A stretch of 10,952 bases of DNA from positions 1 to 10,952 of the forward strand of contig JAUWXV010000122.1 of the NCBI GenBank assembly GCA_030616165.1, read 5' to 3'. Within the stretch, counting starts at the first letter, position 1; each line of letters opens with the position of its first letter. This document shows, in pieces, positions 7,033-10,952 of this stretch. This DNA is from a bacterium (lineage in GTDB: Bacteria; SM23-31; JAUVVT01). A program made the position numbers and the translations under genes. The notes under the pieces are model-generated. The model ran no database searches and had not been told where the DNA came from. It saw only the letters and a program-made list of their open reading frames with translations.

Positions 7033-8094
7033 ATGCTAAAGATTGCGGTGATTCCAGGAGACGGAACTGGACCAGAAGTTATCAACGAAGGTCTTAAGGT
7101 GCTTAATGCGACTTCTCAGAAGACTGGATTCAAATACGAAACGCAGGTTTATGATTTTGGAGGCGAAAGATTTAAAAGGACGGGTGAAATTCTGCCGGAT
7201 TCTGTTTTGCATGAACTGAAACAGTTTGATGCAATTTATCTCGGTGCTATTGGTCATCCAGATGTGAAGCCGGGTATTCTTGAAAAGGGAATTTTATTGA
7301 AATTAAGGTTTGAACTTGACCAGTATATTAATCTTCGTCCTGTAAAACTTTATCCAGGTGTTGAAACACCGCTCAAAGACAAGGGTCCTGAAGATATCGA
7401 TTTTGTTGTGGTTCGTGAAAACACTGAGGGCCTTTATACAGGGAGTGGTGGGTTTTTGAAAAAAGGAACACCAGATGAAGTTGCGCTCCAAACTTCAATT
7501 AATACTCGCAAAGGTGTCGAAAGATGTATTCGATATGCATACGAATATACTCGTAAAAGAAACAAAAGTAAGACTCTCACACTCTGCGGTAAAACAAACG
7601 TTCTGACTTATGCATTTGATTTGTGGGAAAGGGTGTTTTATGAAGTTGGAGATAAATATTATCCGGACATAAAGAAAGATTACGCTCATGTTGATGCTAC
7701 CTGTATGTGGATGGTTAAAAACCCGGAATGGTTTGATGTAATCGTCACGGATAATATGTTCGGCGACATTATTACGGATCTGGGAGCAATGATACAGGGT
7801 GGAATGGGGATAGCTTCTGGCGGTAATATTAATCCTGATGGAGTATCAATGTTTGAGCCAATTGGTGGTTCTGCTCCGAAATACACAGGAAAAAATTTAA
7901 TTAATCCAATGGCTTCTATATCCGCCGCCCAGATGATGCTTTCTATTCTTGGTGAAGAAAAAGCATCGCAGATAATGGAAAACGCAATTGTGAAAGTTCT
8001 TTCAACAAAACTTAAGAGTCTTCAAGCTGGAAAAATGGGATATTCTACAACTGAAGTTGGCGATTTAGTATGTGAAGAAATTGTTAAAGTATAA
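7033..8094 (+). CDS. leuB: 3-isopropylmalate dehydrogenase-like beta-decarboxylating dehydrogenase, 353 aa
   Basis: NAD-dependent oxidative decarboxylase of the isocitrate/isopropylmalate/tartrate dehydrogenase family, normally the third step of leucine synthesis. Visible residues: GDGTGPEV (9-16); Arg92, Arg102 and Arg128 binding the malate moiety; Tyr135 in TEGLYTG; Lys187 in GKTNV; Asp221, Asp245 and Asp249 for the divalent metal; and the cofactor loop GSAPKYTGKNLINP (279-292). Leu88-Leu89 before LRFEL match the hydrophobic isopropyl pocket. The stretch EKGILLKLRFELDQYINLRP is typical of the actinobacterial-type LeuB subgroup. Length is standard. A GAGGG ribosome site at 7024-7028 supports the start. 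No leuA, leuC or leuD is adjacent, so a D-malate or tartrate dehydrogenase role remains possible. It is likely in a bicistron with the small Cys/His gene and is followed by a hairpin terminator. Confidence 0.85.
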   Translation: MLKIAVIPGDGTGPEVINEGLKVLNATSQKTGFKYETQVYDFGGERFKRTGEILPDSVLHELKQFDAIYLGAIGHPDVKPGILEKGILLKLRFELDQYINLRPVKLYPGVETPLKDKGPEDIDFVVVRENTEGLYTGSGGFLKKGTPDEVALQTSINTRKGVERCIRYAYEYTRKRNKSKTLTLCGKTNVLTYAFDLWERVFYEVGDKYYPDIKKDYAHVDATCMWMVKNPEWFDVIVTDNMFGDIITDLGAMIQGGMGIASGGNINPDGVSMFEPIGGSAPKYTGKNLINPMASISAAQMMLSILGEEKASQIMENAIVKVLSTKLKSLQAGKMGYSTTEVGDLVCEEIVKV

Positions 8095-8186
8095 TCCAGT
8101 ATAATTACCCTTAAATGATTTTATAACTATATCTTTGAACAGCAGCGAAGACGTTTTATTTTTAAATGGTGGAATATCCACCTTGG

Positions 8187-8258
8187 GTGCCTCCTATTTT
8201 GTTATGTTTTGTTTTAATAAGTTTTATATAATATAACAAAATTAGAGGCACTTTTTTT
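8187..8258 (+). terminator. Long-stem intrinsic terminator after the LeuB-like gene
   Basis: A 19-nt arm at 8187-8205 (GTGCCTCCTATTTTGTTAT) pairs with 8233-8251 (ATAACAAAATTAGAGGCAC) with only a two-base interruption. The 27-nt loop is AT-rich and T7 follows at 8252-8258. A small hairpin GGTGGA/TCCACC (8168-8182) precedes it. The stem is longer than a typical terminator, so it could be a mobile palindrome doubling as terminator. Confidence 0.65.
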
Positions 8259-8268
8259 ATAACTTTCA

Positions 8269-8311
8269 TTAATAAGCCTATGGCTTATTAACCCCTAACT
8301 TTAGTTAGGGG
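8269..8311. repeat. Two tandem perfect hairpins
   Basis: TTAATAAGCC/GGCTTATTAA (8269-8278/8282-8291, 3-nt loop) abuts CCCCTAACT/AGTTAGGGG (8292-8300/8303-8311, 2-nt spacer), followed by an A-run. On the - strand the second hairpin is followed by no T-run, so this looks like a REP-type repeat unit rather than a terminator. Confidence 0.7.
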
Positions 8312-8360
8312 AAAAAAGAAGCTTCCCTTTAAAAGTCAAACCGTGACATGACACTAGTAG

Positions 8361-8380
8361 GACAGACATTCCTGTCTGTC
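8361..8380. repeat. Palindrome GACAGACA-TTCC-TGTCTGTC
   Basis: Perfect 8-bp arms with a 4-nt loop. It is one of several different short palindromes in the gene-free block and is not followed by a T-tract. Confidence 0.65.
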
Positions 8381-8409
8381 GAATTGGCTCTCTGCGTGCC
8401 CATTGGGTT

Positions 8410-8422
8410 GGGTTTACCCGCC
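8410..8422. repeat. Partial copy of the GGGTTTACCCGCC repeat
   Basis: GGGTTTACCCGCC is identical to 8987-8999 and to the reverse complement of the 8710-8730 core. This gives three occurrences within 600 bp. Confidence 0.6.
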
Positions 8423-8431
8423 TCTGGCAGG

Positions 8432-8465
8432 CTTGTCCTGTGGATTGGTATTGTCACCAACAGAG
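8432..8465 (+). repeat. Two direct-repeat seeds with second copies downstream
   Basis: CTTGTCCTGTGGATT (8432-8446) recurs with one mismatch at 8679-8693. TTGTCACCAACAGAG (8451-8465) recurs exactly at 8963-8977. The two partners are separated by different distances (247 and 512 nt), so this is patchwork copying rather than a simple tandem duplication. Confidence 0.65.
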
Positions 8466-8481
8466 AAAATGTTACACCGCC

Positions 8482-8527
8482 TTGTCATTTCTCCACTTCG
8501 CCTTTCGTGCTTTTCTTGGAATGACAA
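8482..8527. repeat. TTGTCATTyC ... GGAATGACAA inverted repeat
   Basis: TTGTCATTTC (8482-8491) faces GGAATGACAA (8518-8527), a 9/10 match, around a 26-nt pyrimidine-rich loop. The ends match the repeat at 984-1082, which suggests the same dispersed family. Confidence 0.5.
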
Positions 8528-8590
8528 AAAAGATAGTTCTGCAACAGACAAGAAAGCGGGAATCCATACCTTGTTTATCTCGAAAATAGA

Positions 8591-8620
8591 ACCACGAATT
8601 ACACAGATTAAAGAGATTAG
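8591..8620. repeat. CCACGAATTACACAGATTA-type dispersed repeat
   Basis: ACCACGAATTACACAGATTA followed by AAGAGATTAG matches the widespread intergenic phrase (ACCACGAATTACAC...) seen in many environmental genomes. A diverged copy in the opposite orientation is at 9663-9690. Recognition is from memory of the phrase, not from a search. Confidence 0.45.
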
Positions 8621-8626
8621 ATATAG

Positions 8627-8660
8627 GGACAGAACAGTGCCTGCACACTGTGTTCTGTCC
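8627..8660. repeat. Palindromic stem GGACAGAACA ... TGTTCTGTCC
   Basis: The 10-bp arms at 8627-8636 and 8651-8660 are perfect; the interior GTGC/GCAC (8637-8640/8643-8646) can extend the stem with a bulge. It resembles the 5791-5818 palindrome in layout (purine-GACA...TGTC). Confidence 0.6.
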
Positions 8661-8709
8661 TTACAATTAAGCTATGTGCTTGTCCTTTGGATTCGCCCTT
8701 ATAATGAGT

Positions 8710-8730
8710 GCGGGTAAACCCGCCCCTACG
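8710..8730 (+). repeat. 21-bp repeat, left copy of an inverted pair
   Basis: The sequence GCGGGTAAACCCGC then CCCTACG is the exact reverse complement of 8978-8998, and it holds its own palindrome GCGGGTaaACCCGC. It could be one end of a 289-bp palindromic element or an independent REP insertion. Confidence 0.7.
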
Positions 8731-8769
8731 AAATAACTATGTTATAAATATAAAAAATTTACCATGATC

Positions 8770-8792
8770 GCCTCGGGTATCTTACCCGAGGC
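8770..8792. repeat. Perfect hairpin GCCTCGGGTA / TACCCGAGGC
   Basis: 10-bp arms with a 3-nt loop, located between the two 21-bp inverted copies. A smaller hairpin (AGGCT/AGCCC region, about 8803-8819) follows. No T-tract is present. Confidence 0.7.
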
Positions 8793-8977
8793 ACATAATA
8801 AGTAGGCTTCATAGCCCACCAAATAAAGGCAATCTAAAAATTCAGCAACACAATACTTATTTCTTGACAATATGGTTAGAAAATTATTCATTTTACATGT
8901 TGGGCAAAGCTCTTCTTCACCTTGCACTTTTTTTGAGATTTATCTGCGGATCTCTATTAGTGTTGTCACCAACAGAG

Positions 8978-8998
8978 CGTAGGGGCGGGTTTACCCGC
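8978..8998 (-). repeat. 21-bp repeat, right copy of the inverted pair
   Basis: CGTAGGGGCGGGTTTACCCG plus C is the exact reverse complement of 8710-8730. It directly follows the second copy of TTGTCACCAACAGAG (8963-8977). The GTAGGGGCGGG phrase is common in REP-like repeats of several phyla. Confidence 0.7.
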
Positions 8999-9022
8999 CC
9001 TTTCTTTATTTTCATGTATCGT

Positions 9023-9246
9023 GCGCTCCGAATGAGCATGAGTGTTTATTCAGAAAATAGAATATATTTTTAAATTAAATGAATATGAATATTTTAATTA
9101 TCGGGTTCGATTTATCGAACCCCTACAAATTTTATTATTATAATTGTAGGGGCTTGATTTATCAAGCCCTTTATATTAATTTTTGTTAAATCTGCACTTA
9201 CACAATTAATCCAGAAAATATAATATATTTTCATGCTTTGGAGCGC
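9023..9246. repeat. Inverted-repeat-bounded segment with subterminal direct repeats
   Basis: GCGCTCC-n5-AGCATG (9023-9040) faces CATGCT-n2-GGAGCGC (9232-9246). Just inside lie CAGAAAATAGAATATATTTT (9051-9070) and the same 20-mer with one change at 9212-9231. The middle carries the twin hairpins at 9103-9169. The layout resembles a small non-autonomous element with no coding capacity, but no target duplication was identified. Confidence 0.45.
9103..9169. repeat. Twin hairpins with compensatory changes, linked by a CCCCTACAA/TTGTAGGGG stem
   Basis: Hairpin A is GGGTTCGA-TTTA-TCGAACCC (9103-9122). Hairpin B is GGGCTTGA-TTTA-TCAAGCCC (9150-9169). They differ at two stem positions, and both changes are compensated on the opposite arm (T-A to C-G and C-G to T-A). 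CCCCTACAA (9120-9128) and TTGTAGGGG (9144-9152) between them are also complementary, overlapping the hairpin bases, so alternative folds are possible. Confidence 0.75.
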
Positions 9247-9253
9247 CACTAAT

Positions 9254-9508
9254 TAGTCGTCCCTGAAAAACAATATAATATATTGTTAATAAACAGCTTG
9301 CATTTATCATTATTATTGTTTAAACTGCAAGAAAACGCAATAATATTTAAAAAAACTGGTGATTTATGCAGGCAAAAAAACCTACTTTAAGCCCGGAAGA
9401 TTTATTTAGGTCATGTTTAGATCAAATATTAGATAACAAACAACTGTTAATACTCAATCAAGATTCCGCTTTCTTGAAGTTTAAAACCGTGTTTTTCAGG
9501 GACGACTA
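9254..9508. mobile_element. 255-bp MITE-like element with 19-bp perfect terminal inverted repeats
   Basis: TAGTCGTCCCTGAAAAACA (9254-9272) is the exact reverse complement of TGTTTTTCAGGGACGACTA (9490-9508). If the terminal TA is a 2-bp target duplication, the repeats are 17 bp. The interior has an AT-rich palindrome next to the left end (9270-9286) and, on the + strand, a short reading frame from 9366 that resembles the head of a DDE transposase and runs into the right repeat. This looks like an internal-deletion derivative of a complete insertion sequence. The IS family is not certain. Confidence 0.72.
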
Positions 9509-9545
9509 TTTAACTCCTAAAGGCACATCTCCTAATAACCAATAG
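9366..9545 (+). pseudogene. Transposase N-terminal fragment inside the MITE (59 codons)
   Basis: The frame opens MQAKKPTLSPEDLFRSCLDQ and continues ILDNKQLLILNQDSAFLKFK before reading through the right terminal repeat (9490-9508) to a TAG at 9543-9545. A 'PEDLFRS.LDQIL...LL.L' opening resembles the first helix of IS5/IS4-type DDE transposases, in which this head is followed by several hundred residues that are missing here. About 40 residues are transposase-like; the rest is the element's end and flanking DNA. A functional protein is unlikely, though a short repressor-like peptide cannot be excluded. Confidence 0.45.
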
Positions 9546-9662
9546 CCAACAAATAATAGCAAAAACTTAAAATAGTTCTTGCAATTACGAAAAATATTTA
9601 TTATATTTATAACATAGTATTATTAACAATAACTTTTTTTATTTCGATACTGGGAAACATCT

Positions 9663-9690
9663 AATTCGTAAAATTAGCGTAATTAGCGGT
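9663..9690. repeat. Diverged inverse copy of the CCACGAATTACAC-type repeat
   Basis: AATTCGTAAAATTAGCGTAA followed by TTAGCGGT reads, on the - strand, ACCGCTAATTACGCTAATTT, similar to the start of 8591-8620. Similarity is partial and rests on eye alignment. Confidence 0.3.
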
Positions 9691-9791
9691 TTTTATAAAG
9701 ATTTATGCATTTTTCAGAAAGAAATATCCGATTTTTTTTGAATAAATTATGGCTTTAATCCTTGAATTTAAATAAATTAACCCCTGGCACT

Positions 9792-9832
9792 AAATTCCCA
9801 AAAACTCACGTATTTGGGAAAAATGGGAATTT
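9792..9832. repeat. Competing stems AAATTCCCA / TTTGGGAA / TGGGAATTT
   Basis: AAATTCCCA (9792-9800) can pair with TGGGAATTT (9824-9832). The overlapping TTCCCAAA (9795-9802) can pair with TTTGGGAA (9813-9820). The direct repeat GGCACT flanks the pair (about 9786-9791 and 9834-9839). It sits just downstream of the - strand DUF1232 stop and may end its transcript, though no clean U-tract follows. Confidence 0.5.
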
Positions 9833-9866
9833 TGGCACTTTTTTCCCACAAAACAAAATAAGGTTT

Positions 9867-10301
9867 TTATTTAAGACCTATCTTTTTACGCAAAACATCA
9901 AGTTTTTTTCCTATAATATTATGGGAAATGGCAAGAATATTCTGTATTAAAGCAAGAATATTACCGCGGCCGCTCCAATTTTCAACAACTGCTTCTTCAC
10001 TAACTTCATTAATAATCTTATTTAAAACCATAACTGCAATAATTATATCATCGGTATATCCAAAAGGACCAACCAGTGCTTCCGGGATAATGTCAATAGG
10101 GGAGATAAAATATGCAATAGCCGCAGCTAAAAAACCTTTATGCTTAGCGGGAACACGCTTATCTTTCATAAGTCGAAACAAAAGCATAAATATATCAGGA
10201 GCCAATAGTATTAAATCGGAATGTTTACCGCTGTATTTAGAAATCTTTTTTCGCAGTTTGTCATAAAAACGTTTTGCCCTTAATTCAGTAATATCTTTCA
10301 T
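9867..10301 (-). CDS. DUF1232 (YkvA-type) small membrane-associated protein, 144 aa
   Basis: The family core is plain: VPAKHKGFLAAAIAYFISPI then DIIPEALVGPFGYTDD (about residues 50-85), with the invariant SPIDxIP and GYxDD motifs that define DUF1232 (PF06803). One hydrophobic helix (about 57-68) continues into a second (about 85-97), so membrane association is likely. The N-terminal 30 residues are basic. The function of the family is unknown; YkvA-like proteins are widespread one-gene additions. The start ATG (10299-10301) has no convincing ribosome site, but it places the conserved core at a normal distance. The next gene upstream on this strand ends 165 nt away. The 3' end faces the repeat block. 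Confidence 0.85.
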   Translation of the reverse strand: MKDITELRAKRFYDKLRKKISKYSGKHSDLILLAPDIFMLLFRLMKDKRVPAKHKGFLAAAIAYFISPIDIIPEALVGPFGYTDDIIIAVMVLNKIINEVSEEAVVENWSGRGNILALIQNILAISHNIIGKKLDVLRKKIGLK

Positions 10302-10404
10302 AATATAATTAAGATTTCAATGTCAATAATAAAAAAATATATTTTATAAACGTAATGAATTTTTAATGAATTAATTATTATAGTTGTAAAAAAGACATAA
10401 ATTT

Positions 10405-10433
10405 AATATGTCGCATAATATATATTATGTAAA
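10405..10433 (-). promoter_or_regulatory. Candidate promoter for the DUF1232 gene
   Basis: On the - strand, TTTACA (10433-10428), 17 nt, then CATATT (10410-10405), about 100 nt upstream of the DUF1232 start. The spacer contains the 16-bp palindrome CATAATATATATTATG (10414-10429 on the + strand, overlapping the -35), which could bind a regulator. AT-rich background makes chance matches likely. Confidence 0.3.
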
Positions 10434-10466
10434 CTAATAAAAATTTATATTTTTCCCCTTTTAAAT

Positions 10467-10673
10467 TCATCTAAAAATCCTTTTCAAGAATATTATAAAA
10501 ATAACAATAATTATCATTATAATTATCCAAAGCGGAAAACCTCTTTTCTTCGAACTTCTCTGAAATCTTTTGAACTTTATTCTACTTTCTTTACCTCCCC
10601 CCTCTTTTTCTTCCTTTAAATATTGTGGTGTATAAGAAAACCTTCTTGGTTTTTTTCTTTGTGGAAATAACAT
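10467..10673 (-). CDS. Small basic protein with one C-terminal membrane segment, 68 aa
   Basis: Starting at the ATG at 10671-10673, the protein begins MLFPQRKKPRRFSYTPQYLK. A TTG two codons upstream could add two residues. The first 47 residues are strongly charged and basic (KKPRRF, KEEKEGGGK, RFQRSSKKR). They are followed by a single hydrophobic helix (PLWIIIMIIIVIFIIFL, about 48-64) and a basic tail, giving a tail-anchored layout with the N-terminus in the cytoplasm. The RRFSYTPQY region resembles the RKFxYxPRY phrase of uncharacterised short proteins common in Bacteroidota and relatives. I know no function. No good ribosome site is visible, which is usual in some FCB lineages. It may be co-transcribed with the neighbouring - strand genes. 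Confidence 0.7.
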   Translation of the reverse strand: MLFPQRKKPRRFSYTPQYLKEEKEGGGKESRIKFKRFQRSSKKRGFPLWIIIMIIIVIFIIFLKRIFR

Positions 10674-10773
10674 AAACAATCTTATGAAATAAGAGAATAA
10701 AAAATAATATAAATTATTTTAACTTTGCATTCAAACTTTTAAATAAAATATTTAGAATCATAAAATTTTTTTC

Positions 10774-10952
10774 TTAAAATAAAAAGTTTTCAATATTTTC
10801 TTCAACACCTAATCCTGATTTTTCTGGGAGTATCAATTTTCCATCCTTAACGGATACGCCTGTAAATGGGTCATTTGATATTAGCAAATTTCCATCGAGG
10901 TCAGCAAAATCGACGCTTGGCGAAATATGCGCTGCTGCAGTAATGGCTGCTG
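10774..10952 (-). CDS. Enolase-superfamily (dipeptide epimerase-like) enzyme, C-terminal end
   Basis: Only the last 58 codons are in the window; the gene starts beyond the right edge. The fragment AAITAAAHISPSVDFADLDG, followed by NLLISNDPFTGVSVKDGKLI and LPEKSGLGVEE, fits the C-terminus of mandelate-racemase/muconate-lactonizing proteins. In particular it fits L-Ala-D/L-Glu (dipeptide) epimerases, where FADLDG, a DPF/F-G segment, a short DGxLxLP hairpin and PGLGV close the barrel and reach over the active site. Such enzymes recycle murein peptides or epimerise other dipeptides. The metal ligands and catalytic lysines lie upstream, outside the window, so exact specificity is not assignable. 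The stop TAA is at 10774-10776. The gap of about 100 nt to the small TM gene on the same strand allows an operon. Confidence 0.75.
   Translation of the reverse strand, partial: AAITAAAHISPSVDFADLDGNLLISNDPFTGVSVKDGKLILPEKSGLGVEENIENFLF

Larger units (their letters stand above)
8095..9866. other. Gene-free, repeat-rich convergent intergenic block
   Basis: The 1.77 kb between the ends of the convergent LeuB-like and DUF1232 genes contains no credible intact gene. Open frames in it are short, cross the palindromes and resemble no family. It holds the terminator-like stem, about ten distinct short palindromes, several direct and inverted repeats, and the MITE. The stretch 9546-9662 is AT-rich with nothing recognisable. 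Confidence 0.7.

Noticed and set aside
8095-8258. Riboswitch or known structured RNA
   Set aside because: The region is 3' of a gene, ends in a T-run, and shows no known aptamer core; terminator is the simpler reading.
8403-9073. Open frames at 8403-8717 (+), 8742-8927 (-) and 8864-9073 (+)
   Set aside because: They cross palindromes and repeats, have no ribosome sites, and their translations are low-complexity or resemble no family.
8262-9250. CRISPR array
   Set aside because: Repeats differ in sequence and spacing and are palindromes of several families; there is no regular repeat-spacer pattern and no cas gene.
9762-9950. 62-codon + strand frame in the DUF1232 downstream region
   Set aside because: It overlaps the inverted repeats and the end of the DUF1232 gene, with no family resemblance or ribosome site.
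9928-10266. 112-codon + strand frame opposite the DUF1232 gene
   Set aside because: It is an antisense shadow; the - strand carries the recognisable SPIDxIP...GYxDD core.

Overview
The window is AT-rich bacterial chromosome from a Gram-negative-type organism, judged by exported and lipoprotein-like DUF1080 proteins and a long-loop sodium:solute symporter. The gene mix (DUF1080 proteins, SSS symporter, sugar-acid reductase, aldo/keto reductase, dipeptide-epimerase-like enzyme) resembles environmental FCB-group or candidate-phylum heterotrophs. The phylum cannot be fixed from the sequence alone. No tRNA, rRNA or CRISPR array was seen.

Layout. Bases 1-8094 read on the + strand. First is the 3' part of a tartronate-semialdehyde-reductase-like gene (1-779), then a 454-bp gap holding a palindromic repeat. 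Next comes a probable transcription unit: SSS symporter (1234-3429), tandem-DUF1080 lipoprotein (3478-4713), aldo/keto reductase (4761-5777), and, after a perfect 28-bp palindrome, a single-domain DUF1080 protein (5859-6575). A strong sigma70-type promoter (6788-6816) then precedes a 52-residue basic Cys/His protein (6844-7002) and a LeuB-like beta-decarboxylating dehydrogenase (7033-8094), which ends at a long hairpin with a T-tract. At the right edge three - strand genes read back: the 3' end of an enolase-superfamily epimerase (10774-10952), a 68-residue single-TM protein (10467-10673) and a DUF1232 protein (9867-10301).

Between the convergent gene sets lies about 1.77 kb (8095-9866) with no credible intact gene. 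It is a patchwork of short palindromes, direct and inverted repeats, and a 255-bp MITE-like element with 19-bp perfect terminal inverted repeats that still carries the head of a transposase-like reading frame.

How the genes may work together. The left cluster looks like uptake and periplasmic processing of a carbohydrate or sugar acid. The symporter imports a solute, the DUF1080 proteins (family of 3-keto-disaccharide hydrolases/lyases) act outside the inner membrane, and the reductases handle carbonyl intermediates inside. The substrate is not determinable here. The most unusual items are the Cys/His mini-protein under its own strong promoter, the transposase-head MITE, and a pair of hairpins that differ by compensatory base-pair changes.
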